Of a stretch of 29,288 nt of DNA, positions 1 to 9,584 are shown one piece after another. The translations under genes were made by a program, and so were the position numbers. A model generated the notes under the pieces. It saw nothing but the letters and a program-made list of their open reading frames with translations. It made no database searches and was not told the origin of the DNA. How positions within the stretch are numbered: position 1 is the stretch's first letter; every line of letters starts with the position of its first letter. Source of the stretch: Methanomassiliicoccus sp. UBA386 (GTDB taxonomy: Archaea > Thermoplasmatota > Thermoplasmata > Methanomassiliicoccales > Methanomassiliicoccaceae); NCBI GenBank assembly GCA_002498285.1, contig DAGU01000035.1, positions 1,763 through 31,050 of the forward strand, given 5' to 3'.

Positions 1-1526
1 AGGTCCTCGATGTCCAGCTCGCCGTCGTCGATGAGGATCTCGGTCCTGCGCTCGTCGCCGTAGCGCTCCTTGACCTCGAGGAGCTCCTCCCGTATGATGG
101 CCATTATCTTGGCGTCATCGGCCAGGATCTCCTGCAGCGCGCGTATCTTCTCCTCGAGCTCGGCGAACTCCTTGCGCAGCTCGTCGATCTCCAGACCGGT
201 GAGGGCGCGCAGCCGCATCTCCAGGATGGCTTTTGCCTGGACCTCGTCCAGCTCGAAGCGCGCCATGAGGCCGATGCGCGCCTCCTCGGTGTTGGCCGCC
301 CCGCGGATGATGCGGATGGCGTCATCAATGGCGTCCACGGCCTTGATCAGTCCGACCAGGATGTGGTGCCTCTCCTGCGCCTTCCGCAGATCGTGCTCGG
401 TGCGTCTGATCACGACCGTGCGGCGGTAGTCCAGGTAGGCCTGCAGCATCTCCTGCAGGGTGAGCACCTTGGGCTGGTCGTCGACCAGGGCCAGGTTGAT
501 CACGCCGAACGTCACTTCCAATTGAGTGTGCTGGAAAAGCTGATTGAGGACTATCTCCTCCAGGACGTCCTTGCGCAGCTCGATGACGACGCGCATGCCG
601 TCGCGGTCGCTCTCGTCCCGGAGGTCGGTGATGCCCTCGATCTTCTTGTCCTTGACCAGATTGGCTATGCTCTCCACCAGATTGGCCTTGTTGACCTGGT
701 AGGGGATCTCGTGGACGATGATGCGCTTCCTGCCGTCATGCTCCTCGAAGCTAGTGCGGGCGCGGACCTTCAGCCGCCCGCGGCCGGTAGAGTACGCCTC
801 CACTATGCCGTTGGTGCCATAGATGATGCCCCCCGTTGGGAAGTCCGGACCGCGGATGAAGCTCATCAGGTCCAGGGTGTCGGCCGAGGGATTGTCTATC
901 AGGTGCACCAGGGCGTCGCACACCTCCCGCAGGTTGTGCGGCGGTATGTTGGTCGCCATGCCCACGGCGATGCCCGATGAGCCGTTCACCAGAAGGTTGG
1001 GCACCATTGAAGGCAGGACGGCCGGCTCCTTGAGGGAGCTGTCGAAGTTGTCCACCCAGTCGACGGTGTCCTTGTCGATGTCCCGCAGCATGTCCTCTGC
1101 CAGCTTCTCCATCCGGCACTCGGTGTATCTCATGGCCGCCGCCGAGTCGCCGTCCACGCTGCCGAAGTTGCCGTGGCCGTTGACCAGCGGATAGCGCAGG
1201 GAGAAGTCCTGGGCCATGCGCACCATCGCGTCGTAAACGGAGGTGTCGCCATGCGGGTGATATTTCCCCAACGCCTCTCCAACGACCCTGGCGCTCTTCT
1301 TGTGAGGCTTGTTCGATGCGAGCCCCATGTCCCACATCGAGTACAATATGCGGCGGTGCACCGGCTTCAGGCCGTCGCGCACATCCGGCAGCGCCCTGCC
1401 GACGATGACGCTCATGGAGTAATCGATGTAGGACTTCTTCATCTCCTGCTCGATCGGCCTCCTTATCTCGCGCGCCGGCGCGCTCTCGTTGGTTTCATTG
1501 TTATCGGGTTGAATGTTATCCGTCAT
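1..1526 (-). CDS. gyrA: DNA gyrase subunit A (3' end outside window)
   Basis: Breakage-reunion subunit of type IIA topoisomerase; with GyrB it introduces negative supercoils using ATP. About 508 N-terminal codons are visible and the reading frame runs off the left edge, so the C-terminal part is not seen. Recognisable segments are SYIDYSMSVIVGRALPDVRDG near residue 27, the HPHGD motif, and GDSAAAMRYTE, which carries the catalytic tyrosine at about residue 134. The ATG at 1526 is preceded by GGTGAT at good Shine-Dalgarno spacing. It lies 11 bases after the gyrB stop, so the pair is surely one transcript. Archaeal gyrases are known to derive from bacteria; this copy shows no damage. Confidence 0.96.
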   Translation of the reverse strand, partial: MTDNIQPDNNETNESAPAREIRRPIEQEMKKSYIDYSMSVIVGRALPDVRDGLKPVHRRILYSMWDMGLASNKPHKKSARVVGEALGKYHPHGDTSVYDAMVRMAQDFSLRYPLVNGHGNFGSVDGDSAAAMRYTECRMEKLAEDMLRDIDKDTVDWVDNFDSSLKEPAVLPSMVPNLLVNGSSGIAVGMATNIPPHNLREVCDALVHLIDNPSADTLDLMSFIRGPDFPTGGIIYGTNGIVEAYSTGRGRLKVRARTSFEEHDGRKRIIVHEIPYQVNKANLVESIANLVKDKKIEGITDLRDESDRDGMRVVIELRKDVLEEIVLNQLFQHTQLEVTFGVINLALVDDQPKVLTLQEMLQAYLDYRRTVVIRRTEHDLRKAQERHHILVGLIKAVDAIDDAIRIIRGAANTEEARIGLMARFELDEVQAKAILEMRLRALTGLEIDELRKEFAELEEKIRALQEILADDAKIMAIIREELLEVKERYGDERRTEILIDDGELDIED

Positions 1527-1537
1527 GTGAGATCACC

Positions 1538-3439
<1,902 letters not shown>

Positions 3440-3587
3440 TGGATCATACCTCTTGGAACTTGGATGCTGTACGGGCAGACCGGCTAACGGACCTCGATCT
3501 CCACGGTTGAATTGAGCGCATCCCTTACGCTGTCTCTACAGCTTGGGGTAAGGCATCTATGTATTAATAGCCTTCTAGGCATACTGG

Positions 3588-3596
3588 CTATATAAG
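3588..3596. promoter_or_regulatory. TATA box in the gyrB/thiC divergent region
   Basis: CTATATAAG on the plus strand reads CTTATATAG on the minus strand, so this near-palindromic box could serve both genes. Transcription starting about 25 bases away would give a leader of about 95 nt for thiC and about 125 nt for gyrB. The 271 bases between the two start codons hold no gene. Confidence 0.5.
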
Positions 3597-3632
3597 CGGG
3601 AAGCCCCTCGGAAGCACCCGTTTTTGAGCGTT

Positions 3633-3676
3633 CCCGGAAGCGATATTATCGTTCTGATAAAAATTGCTTGTCCGGG
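3633..3676 (+). promoter_or_regulatory. Structured thiC 5' leader, nested hairpins
   Basis: CCCGGA at 3633-3638 pairs with TCCGGG at 3671-3676. Inside it AGCGAT (3639-3644) pairs with ATCGTT (3648-3653) around a 3-base loop, with one G-U pair. A further small stem, CTTG/CAAG, overlaps the right arm. The element lies between the likely promoter and the thiC start, so it would be in the leader RNA. It lacks the paired CUGAGA and ACCUGAU segments of a TPP riboswitch. Regulation is inferred only. Confidence 0.3.
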
Positions 3677-3710
3677 CAAGGGTCTTTCTAGCTTGATGGT
3701 TTTGGACTGC

Positions 3711-4979
3711 ATGAGTAAGATGAGCGTAATGGGCGTTTCGACGGACCTTCTGAGGCAGATCTCCAGGAACGAGGGTGTTGACGCGGACGTGCTCCGCCGC
3801 CGCGTTGAGGCGGGGCGAGTGGTGGTCCCCTTCAACCCCGTGCATTCCCCGAGGCCGTGCGGCATCGGCGAGGGGCTCAGCGTCAAGATCAACGTCAACG
3901 TGGGCACCTCCCGCGACCGGGTGGAGCTGGAGGAGGAGCTGGAGAAGGTGGAGATCGCCCGGCGCTACGGCGCCGACGCCATAATGGACCTCAGCACCGG
4001 GGGGGACATCGACGCCATCAGGCGCCGCATCATCAGCGCCTCGGATATGCCAGTGGGCACGGTGCCTATCTACCAGATCGGCCTCACGATGGCGAGGAAG
4101 AGCGCGGTGGTGGACATGGACGAGGACGACATGTTCAACGGCTTCGTGCAGCACGCCAAGGACGGCGTCGACTTCATGACCGTGCACTGCGGCATCACCA
4201 AGGAGGTCGTGGAGCGGGTGAGGCGCTCCCCGCGCGTCACCGACGTGGTGTCCCGTGGCGGCTCCTTCCTGGTCGCCTGGATCCTCCACAACGGCAAGGA
4301 GAACCCCTACTACGATAACTTTGACTACCTTCTAGAGCTAGCCAAGGAGCATGACGTCACGCTATCCCTGGGGGACGGCATGCGGCCCGGCTGCATACAC
4401 GACGCCACGGACGGGGCGCAGGTGCAGGAGCTCATCGTCCTTGGCGAACTGGTCCGCCGGTGCCGTGAAGCGGGGGTGCAGTGCATGGTCGAAGGCCCTG
4501 GCCACGTCCCGCTCGATCAGGTCGAAGCGAACGTCCGTCTGGAGAAGAGCATCTGCGACGGCGCGCCGTTCTACGTTCTCGGGCCTCTCGTCACCGACAT
4601 TGCGCCGGGGTACGATCACATAACCTCGGCCATAGGGGGCGCGGTGGCCGCCTACCATGGCGCTGACTTCCTGTGCTACGTCACGCCGTCCGAGCATCTG
4701 TCGCTCCCGACGCCGCAGGACGTGAAGGACGGCGTCATCGCCTCCAAGATCGCCGCCCACGCCGCCGACGTGGCCAGGGGGCGGGGCGCTGACCGCGATA
4801 GACGCATGGCCGAGGCGCGAAGGGAACTGGACTGGGAGGCCATGTACCGCGAGGCGCTCGATCCCGATAAAGCGAGGGAGTACCGCGCCCGGGGAAGCAC
4901 CGCCGGCGAGGACGGGTGCTCCATGTGCGGCGACGTGTGCGCCATCAAGCTGGTGCAGCAGCATCTGAGGAAGAAGTAG
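3711..4979 (+). CDS. thiC: Phosphomethylpyrimidine synthase ThiC
   Basis: Radical-SAM enzyme that rearranges aminoimidazole ribotide into HMP phosphate, the pyrimidine half of thiamine. About 422 residues from the chosen ATG, the usual size of the shorter archaeal form. Recognisable blocks are MTVHCGIT, SRGGSFLVAWILHN, LSLGDGMRPG, VEGPGHVPLDQ, YVLGPLVTDIAPGYDHITSA and the CYVTPSEHL region. The C-terminal cluster motif is CSMCGDVC (CX2CX3C), one residue shorter than the bacterial CX2CX4C. The frame stays open upstream to a TTG at 3624 and an ATG at 3696, but homology begins only after 3711. No clear ribosome site marks the start, so it is uncertain by a few codons. It stands alone, convergent with the tRNA that ends 3 bases away. 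Confidence 0.95.
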   Translation: MSKMSVMGVSTDLLRQISRNEGVDADVLRRRVEAGRVVVPFNPVHSPRPCGIGEGLSVKINVNVGTSRDRVELEEELEKVEIARRYGADAIMDLSTGGDIDAIRRRIISASDMPVGTVPIYQIGLTMARKSAVVDMDEDDMFNGFVQHAKDGVDFMTVHCGITKEVVERVRRSPRVTDVVSRGGSFLVAWILHNGKENPYYDNFDYLLELAKEHDVTLSLGDGMRPGCIHDATDGAQVQELIVLGELVRRCREAGVQCMVEGPGHVPLDQVEANVRLEKSICDGAPFYVLGPLVTDIAPGYDHITSAIGGAVAAYHGADFLCYVTPSEHLSLPTPQDVKDGVIASKIAAHAADVARGRGADRDRRMAEARRELDWEAMYREALDPDKAREYRARGSTAGEDGCSMCGDVCAIKLVQQHLRKK

Positions 4980-4982
4980 AGG

Positions 4983-5087
4983 TGGAGCCACTGGAGGGGA
5001 TCGAACCCCCGGCCTACGGTTTACGAAACCGTCGCTCCTTAGCGATGCGCGCCTGGACGGAGCGCATGACCGCTGAGCTACAGTGGC
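4983..5087 (-). tRNA. tRNA-Thr (anticodon CGU), split by a D-loop intron, CCA encoded
   Basis: Acceptor arms GCCACTG and CAGTGGC pair over 7 bp. The discriminator is U, followed by an encoded CCA. The T arm is GGGGG-TTCGATC-CCCTC. The anticodon arm is ACGGT-TTCGTAA-ACCGT, giving anticodon CGU, which reads ACG (Thr). The variable loop is AGGCC. The D stem GCTC/GAGC is complete only if 30 bases (5039-5068) are removed. The mature D-loop would then be AGCGGTG, of normal length, with G instead of the usual A at position 21. U73 and the G1-C72/C2-G71 pairs fit archaeal tRNA-Thr. A TATA-like element lies upstream at 5117-5128. Confidence 0.93.
5039..5068 (-). other. Noncanonical tRNA intron in the D-loop (position about 20/21)
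   Basis: In the precursor the D stem GCTC/GAGC is followed by a 3-nt bulge AAG on the 3' strand, then a 4-bp helix AGCG/CGCT, then a 3-nt bulge GTC on the 5' strand, then a 6-bp helix ATGCGC/GCGCAT. This is exactly the bulge-helix-bulge cut by the archaeal splicing endonuclease. Cutting after the second base of each bulge releases 30 nt and leaves a normal 7-nt D-loop. Most euryarchaeal tRNA introns sit at 37/38, so a D-loop position is unusual. Confidence 0.88.
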
Positions 5088-5116
5088 GTCAGGAATCCAT
5101 CAAGCGATACCCTAAT

Positions 5117-5128
5117 CTTATACTTTTC
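5117..5128 (-). promoter_or_regulatory. TATA box of the tRNA-Thr gene
   Basis: The minus strand reads GAAAAGTATAAG about 30-40 bases upstream of the mature 5' end, with a purine-rich BRE-like flank. The spacing predicts a leader of roughly 10 nt. Confidence 0.55.
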
Positions 5129-5150
5129 TTCGGGAAACGCCAGTGATGCT

Positions 5151-6176
5151 TCAGCTGGCCCCTTCCTCGTCGCGGAACTCCACCAGGCGCTCCAGCGCCT
5201 CCTCGCTCCTTCCCCGCTTGGCCTCCACTCCAGCGGCCCTCAGGAGCTTCACCATCGTGGCGACGTCCCGGCCGGACGCCTTGGCGTCGAGCAGTGACTG
5301 CTTGGCCCTCCGCAGCTCGGAGCTGATCAGTTCCGGAAGCACCCGCGCCAGCTCGTCCCGCCCCTTCCGGGCGAGGATGCCCATAGTAGTCCAGTCGGCG
5401 CGCTCCTTCGCCTCCCTCGATTCGTTGAGAAGCCCGCGGACCTCTCTGACGTCGAGGTAGAACCGCTCGGCGTTCAGCACGGCCCGCTCCAGCGCCTCGT
5501 ACAGCTCGTTGGCCTCCATGTAGTGGCCGGAGAGCTTCTCGGCCATCCCCGCTCCGTTCTCCGCCTCCCGGAAGGCGCCCTCCAGGTCGCCCTTTCCATT
5601 CAGGGCGCGAGCCCCGCCGATGGCGGCGCGCAGACCGGAGGCGTCAGAACCGGCAGCCTTGGCCACCTCTGCCAGGTCCTCCAGGTGGCACAGGTCCTGC
5701 TCCAGCCGGCTGGCGATCTCGCTGTCCAGCAGGGAGCGGCATTCCCTCAGGGTGGCCACCGCCTCCTCCACGTCCCGCCGCTTGCCGGCCGATACCGCCC
5801 TGTCCATTAGGCGGCGCGCGCCCGATGTGTCGGCGCCATGGCGCTCGGCCAGCTCCCACAGGGGGCGCAGCTCGTCCACCAGGGAGGAGAACTCCTCCTT
5901 CAGCGCCTCGGGGTCGGCGGCCTGTGGAACATCGTGCTCGTCCTCTTCGGCAACTTCAGCGCCTACGGCGTCCTCGGCTCCGTCGGTCCCGCCCTCGGCC
6001 TCCGCGTTCTCTTCGGCTCCATCGCCGTCGAGCTCGTCCTCCGTCACCTCCTCGATGACGAACTCGATGCCGCAGTCGGGGCAGCGGGAGACCTCTCCTA
6101 TGATGTGGGCCCCGCAGTCGGGGCAATCAAACTCGAAGGTCTCCTCCTCGCCCTTGTCAGAAGTGTCCTCTTGCAC
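5151..6176 (-). CDS. Zinc-ribbon protein with long helical domain, function unknown
   Basis: 341 residues. The N-terminus has a zinc ribbon with two CPDCG-type knuckles (Cys18, 21, 32 and 35). A strongly acidic linker of about 45 residues follows, rich in Glu, Asp and Ala. The remaining 240 residues or so are almost entirely helical, with heptad-like Leu/Ala spacing and RxLL-type repeats that suggest stacked helices or a coiled coil. No catalytic motif was found. The start is GTG at 6176, chosen because AGGTG stands 7 bases upstream; no ATG fits better. A strong TATA box (6212-6231) and a perfect tandem 12-bp repeat precede it. It may be a scaffold or nucleic-acid-associated protein, but that is a guess. 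Confidence 0.85.
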   Translation of the reverse strand: MQEDTSDKGEEETFEFDCPDCGAHIIGEVSRCPDCGIEFVIEEVTEDELDGDGAEENAEAEGGTDGAEDAVGAEVAEEDEHDVPQAADPEALKEEFSSLVDELRPLWELAERHGADTSGARRLMDRAVSAGKRRDVEEAVATLRECRSLLDSEIASRLEQDLCHLEDLAEVAKAAGSDASGLRAAIGGARALNGKGDLEGAFREAENGAGMAEKLSGHYMEANELYEALERAVLNAERFYLDVREVRGLLNESREAKERADWTTMGILARKGRDELARVLPELISSELRRAKQSLLDAKASGRDVATMVKLLRAAGVEAKRGRSEEALERLVEFRDEEGAS

Positions 6177-6211
6177 CTGAACGCACCTGGATATGGTCTG
6201 CCGTCATCTAC

Positions 6212-6231
6212 TATCTATATAAATATATAGT
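6212..6231 (-). promoter_or_regulatory. TATA box of the zinc-ribbon gene
   Basis: The minus strand reads AACTATATATTTATATAGAT, one of the most AT-rich spots in this part of the window. The predicted start of transcription is about 20 bases before the GTG start codon. Confidence 0.6.
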
Positions 6232-6252
6232 TATCGTAGTAGTTATCGTAGT
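6229..6252. repeat. Perfect tandem 12-bp repeat at promoter (operator candidate)
   Basis: AGTTATCGTAGT occurs twice head-to-tail with no spacer (6229-6240 and 6241-6252). It sits immediately upstream of, and touching, the TATA box of the zinc-ribbon gene. This position suits an activator or BRE-proximal regulator. The binding protein is unknown. Confidence 0.5.
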
Positions 6253-6275
6253 GGTCAACGAGGGATGACGGCCGC

Positions 6276-7073
6276 TCATGCCAGCATGGACGCCATGCGC
6301 ACGGCGTCCTCCGACGGAGCGGGGGTCTCGGAGATGATGGTGACGTCCCTTCCCTCGCCCTTCAGCAGGGGCGCGAGAATGGCGAAGTCCGGCTCCTTGG
6401 CCTCTAGCAGCAGATGCCGCTTCTCCCCCTTGGCGGTGTACTCGATGCAGCTGAAGTGGCAGTGCAGACGCCCCTGGTGCATCTGAAGGCAGGAGTCGAG
6501 GACCTCGCGGAAGTCGTCCTCGGTGCGCAGCCTGCCGCCGTACCTCGCATGTATATGGCCGAAGTCGGGCACCGGCTCCACTCCCTCGACCTCGGCCATC
6601 ACGGCCGCTATCTCGGACAGCGTGCCCCAGCTGGCCGACTTGCCCATGGTCTCCAGGCCGATCACGGGGCGCAGGCCCTCCGATCCCATCTGGCTGCGAG
6701 CGCGGCGCATGGCCTCGATCACCCTCTCGGTCGTCCTCTCCGGCGTCGAGCCCATGTAGGAGGCGGCGTGCACCACCACGATGCGGGCGCCCATGGCGTC
6801 GGCGGCGCGCAGGGACCGCATCAGCCAGTCATGGCTCTTCTCCACCGTCTCGTCCTTCGAGTTGAAGTTGATGTAGTAGGGCGCGTGGACGCTGAGCGCC
6901 ACGTCCAGCTCCCTTGCCCGGGCGCCCATCTCCGCCGCCTTCTCATCCGTGAGGTTGACCCCCCTCCCGAACTGCACCTCCAGGGCGCCGAGCCCCAACG
7001 CCCTGGTGCGTTCGACGGCGTTCGCCCCTCCCTTGCTGCCCGGCGGATATCCCGCCGGACCGACCGACATCAT
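6276..7073 (-). CDS. Endonuclease IV-like (Nfo-type) TIM-barrel protein, probable AP endonuclease
   Basis: Xylose-isomerase-like TIM barrel related to endonuclease IV, which cuts DNA 5' of abasic sites with a metal cluster. Likely metal ligands, in order, are His in SVHAPYYINF, His in VVVHAASY, Glu in GLETMG, Asp and His in PDFGHIH, His in LHCHF, His in EKRH and Glu in ISETPAP. The Asp usually two residues before the last His is not present, so activity needs testing. The frame extends to ATG 7106. I chose ATG 7073 because the added 11 residues do not look conserved, and the weak TATA near 7121-7131 would put the RNA start close to or after 7106. ATG 7070 is also possible. About 265 residues, near the family's usual 270-290. 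Confidence 0.85.
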   Translation of the reverse strand: MMSVGPAGYPPGSKGGANAVERTRALGLGALEVQFGRGVNLTDEKAAEMGARARELDVALSVHAPYYINFNSKDETVEKSHDWLMRSLRAADAMGARIVVVHAASYMGSTPERTTERVIEAMRRARSQMGSEGLRPVIGLETMGKSASWGTLSEIAAVMAEVEGVEPVPDFGHIHARYGGRLRTEDDFREVLDSCLQMHQGRLHCHFSCIEYTAKGEKRHLLLEAKEPDFAILAPLLKGEGRDVTIISETPAPSEDAVRMASMLA

Positions 7074-7159
7074 GGGGGACCCAACGCGGACGTGGATGAT
7101 AAGCATGCTCGGCGAGCGTATTGTTTATCTCGGCGGAAGGCTGTTCCTGTTAGGGTACG

Positions 7160-7642
7160 ATGCGCACCGAGAACGTCAGGATAGCGAAGCCTTCAGAAGT
7201 GAACGTCATCATCGGCCAGGCCCATTTCATTAAGACCGCGGAGGACCTGTACGAGGCGCTGGTGTCGTCCTGCCCGGGCATCCGGTTCGGGCTGGCGTTC
7301 TGCGAGGCCTCGGGCGACCGGCTGGTGAGGTCCGAAGGGAACGATGATGGGCTGAAGGCCGCCGCCGTGGAGAACGCCCTGCGCATCGGGGCGGGGCACT
7401 GCTTCATCATCCTGATGGCCGGCGCCTATCCGATCAACGTCATGAGGGGCGTGAAGGACGTTCCGGAGGTGTGCACGATATTCTGCGCCACCGCCAACGA
7501 GGTGGAGGTGCTGGTGGCCGAGACCGCGCTGGGCCGAGGGATCATGGGGGTCGTGGATGGCCAGACCCCATCGGGGGTGGAGAACGATGAACACGTCAAG
7601 AGCAGGAGAGAGCTCCTTCGACGCTTCGGATACAAGCGCTGA
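7160..7642 (+). CDS. DUF355 family protein (adenosine-specific kinase annotation)
   Basis: 160 residues and full length for this small archaeal and bacterial family (PF04008), which is annotated as adenosine-specific kinase on limited evidence. Typical features are the N-terminal VNVIIGQAHFIKTAEDLYEAL, GIRFGLAFCEASGDRLVR, the hydrophobic core HCFIILMAGAYPINVM, FCATANEVEVLVAE, and GIMGVVDGQTPSGVE near the C-terminus. The ATG at 7160 is 36 bases past a TTTATC box (about 7124), so the leader is short. It opens a tight plus-strand group: the next start lies 56 bases inside this gene. True substrate unknown. Confidence 0.9.
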   Translation: MRTENVRIAKPSEVNVIIGQAHFIKTAEDLYEALVSSCPGIRFGLAFCEASGDRLVRSEGNDDGLKAAAVENALRIGAGHCFIILMAGAYPINVMRGVKDVPEVCTIFCATANEVEVLVAETALGRGIMGVVDGQTPSGVENDEHVKSRRELLRRFGYKR

Positions 7643-8408
7643 CAGGGAGATGCTGGACCCCTACGAGGCGTCCGCCAGGTATTACGACCTGTGGCATGAG
7701 GACTTCCACGACGATGTGGAGTTCTACCTGAGGCTGGCAGAGCGCACCGGAGGGCCGGTGCTGGAGTGCATGTCCGGCACCGGTCGCGTGCTGATCCCGT
7801 TCGCCCGGGCAGGCTTCGAGATCACGGGCGTCGACCGCAGCGCCACCATGATGGACCGGTGCACCACCAAGGTCAGCTTCGAGCGGGCGGACGTGCAGCA
7901 GCGCATTGAACTGCACCATGGGGACGTGGAGGACATCAAGCTCGATAGGAAATACCGCCTGGCGTTCATGCCCTTCAACTCCTTCCTGCATCTGCTCACC
8001 ACGGCCGATCAGGAGAAGGCGCTGCACAACGTCCGGGACCATCTGGAGGGCGGCGGTCTGTTCAGCTTCGCGGTGTTCTCCCCCCGATTGGACCGCCCGG
8101 AGCACCTGGTCCGGCATCGCGGGACGAGGGTCACGACGCAGGGGGAGATCATCTCCTGGTTCGAGGCCCAGACCTTCGACCAGGGGAACCAGAGGACCAC
8201 GGTGACGTACTTCTACGACGTCTCGAGGCAGGACAAGCCCATGCGGCGGGTGACGACCGAGTTCACGCTGCGGTACCTGTTCTACCGCGAGGCCCAGGAG
8301 CTGCTGTCGCGGTGCGGCTTCGAGGTCATCGAGACCTACGGCGACTACCGCGGCGGCGAGTTCACGGCCACCAGCCCCATCATGGCGTTCGTGGCCAGGA
8401 AGACATGA
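7587..8408 (+). CDS. Class I SAM-dependent methyltransferase, substrate unknown
   Basis: 273 residues from the chosen start. The Rossmann-fold SAM site is clear: VLECMSGTGRVLIPFARAG is motif I, and ITGVDRS ends the second strand with the acidic residue that binds the ribose. FMPFNSFLHLL follows as motif IV and GGGLFSFAVFSP comes after it. A late beta-rich segment (TVTYFYDVSRQDK) resembles small-molecule methyltransferases, but the substrate cannot be read. ATG 7587 is preceded by GGGGTGGAG at good distance and overlaps the upstream gene by 56 bases in another frame. ATG 7650 has its AGGGAG too close. The stop overlaps the next start as ATGA, which suggests coupled translation. Confidence 0.88.
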   Translation: MNTSRAGESSFDASDTSADREMLDPYEASARYYDLWHEDFHDDVEFYLRLAERTGGPVLECMSGTGRVLIPFARAGFEITGVDRSATMMDRCTTKVSFERADVQQRIELHHGDVEDIKLDRKYRLAFMPFNSFLHLLTTADQEKALHNVRDHLEGGGLFSFAVFSPRLDRPEHLVRHRGTRVTTQGEIISWFEAQTFDQGNQRTTVTYFYDVSRQDKPMRRVTTEFTLRYLFYREAQELLSRCGFEVIETYGDYRGGEFTATSPIMAFVARKT

Positions 8409-9247
8409 GGACGCCGCTGTTCGATCTGGACCATACCCTGGACAGCGGGCAGGTGTTCCGCTGGAGGAGGGAGGGGGAGTGGTGGCACGGCGTCGTGCGT
8501 GGACGGTACATGCGGCTGCGGCAGGACGGCGACCGGCTCGAGGTCGATGGCGCATCGGAGGACATGGTCGCCCACTACTTTCGGTTCGACGACGATCTCG
8601 AGGAGATATACGCGGACATTTCGAAGGACGAGCGCATCGCCTCCGTGATCGACCGCTTCCGCGGACTGCGCCTCATAAGGCAGGACATATGGGAGTGCTC
8701 CGCCTCTTACATCCTGGCATCGTACTCGAACGTGCCGCGCATAAAGAAGATGATCGATTCGGTGTGCCGCACCTACGGCCAGGAGATCGAGGAGGGCGCG
8801 TTCTCCTTTCCCACGCCGGAGGAGATCCTGGAGGGGGAGGCCGACATCGCCTGCTGCCGGCTGGGCTACCGGGCCGACTGGCTGCGCGGATACGCCAGCA
8901 TGGTGTACAGCGGCGAGTTCGACCTGTACGAGCTCGCGACCAAGGACTACCGGGGAGCGGTGGAGTACCTCAAGAGCGTGAAGGGCATCGGGGACAAGGT
9001 GGCCGACTGCATCGCCCTGTTCTCGCTCGACCACCTCGAGGCCTGCCCGGTGGATGTGCGGATAGCGAGGGCGATGCGCGACATATACGGCGTCACCGGC
9101 TCCTACAATAAGGTGGCCTCGTACGCCCGGCGCCATTTCGGCCGCTTCGCCGGCTACGCTCAGGAGTACCTCTACATCGCCGAGGACCCTTCGCGGAAGG
9201 TCAGGTCGTGCTCGTGCACTCCGGGCACACGCAGTTCGGGGCCTTGA
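8405..9247 (+). CDS. ogg: OGG1-type 8-oxoguanine DNA glycosylase/AP lyase
   Basis: Removes 8-oxoguanine and can nick the strand. 280 residues. The N-terminal domain opens with the LDSGQVFRWRR block typical of OGG1. ASYSNVPRIKKM corresponds to the damaged-base region (SxNNNIxRI). The helix-hairpin-helix is LKSVKGIGDKVADCIALF, with catalytic Lys at about 198, followed by PVDVRI with the catalytic Asp at about 217. Start ATG 8405 overlaps the upstream stop by 4 bases. The last 16 residues or so (RSCSCTPGTRSSGP region) look unlike the family. They lie where the frame runs 47 bases into the convergent regulator gene, so the tail may be fortuitous. Confidence 0.93.
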   Translation: MRTPLFDLDHTLDSGQVFRWRREGEWWHGVVRGRYMRLRQDGDRLEVDGASEDMVAHYFRFDDDLEEIYADISKDERIASVIDRFRGLRLIRQDIWECSASYILASYSNVPRIKKMIDSVCRTYGQEIEEGAFSFPTPEEILEGEADIACCRLGYRADWLRGYASMVYSGEFDLYELATKDYRGAVEYLKSVKGIGDKVADCIALFSLDHLEACPVDVRIARAMRDIYGVTGSYNKVASYARRHFGRFAGYAQEYLYIAEDPSRKVRSCSCTPGTRSSGP

Positions 9248-9584
9248 CGCCGGTGTGGGCCTCGTAGACCTTGACGAGCATGCCGCTGCGCTTCACCATG
9301 TCGCACACCCGGCAGGTCTCCGTTACAATGTCGGAGCCGTCCATGATGCGCTGGGCCGCCCGCTCCACCTCCTCCTTGAACTCCCCGTACCTTCCGCTGC
9401 TCTCCAGCTCCTTGTTCGTCCCCCGCTTGGACTTGAGGTACTGGGAGATGGCAGCGTCGGTCACCCCGAAGCGGCGGGCCACCTCGGCCTGGGTGAGGTT
9501 GTGCTTCTCCACGAGAACTCTGGCCAGCTCCCTCCGGATGGAGGGAAGTACGTACCATACAATGAGCTCGCAGGGGATCTTCAT
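9201..9584 (-). CDS. Small HTH (XRE-like) regulator with C-terminal cysteine cluster
   Basis: 127 residues. The helix-turn-helix lies at about 30-53 (LTQAEVARRFGVTDAAISQYL). Five cysteines near the end (91, 94, 118, 120, 123; CRVC and CVCPEC) probably bind zinc or an Fe-S cluster. The layout fits the archaeal predicted-regulator group COG2522. A TATA-like TTTAATTATC on the minus strand, about 25 bases before ATG 9584, predicts leaderless mRNA. Two copies of a TTAACG-ATAAT motif overlap that promoter and could be its own operator. The 3' end overlaps the end of the glycosylase gene by 47 bases. Targets unknown. Confidence 0.88.
   Translation of the reverse strand: MKIPCELIVWYVLPSIRRELARVLVEKHNLTQAEVARRFGVTDAAISQYLKSKRGTNKELESSGRYGEFKEEVERAAQRIMDGSDIVTETCRVCDMVKRSGMLVKVYEAHTGVKAPNCVCPECTSTT

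Noticed and set aside
3624..3710. N-terminal extension of ThiC from TTG 3624
   Set aside because: Residues do not resemble ThiC, and the stretch overlaps the predicted leader hairpins.
3600..3711. TPP riboswitch before thiC
   Set aside because: CTGAT occurs once, but the paired conserved core segments of the riboswitch are absent on the plus strand.
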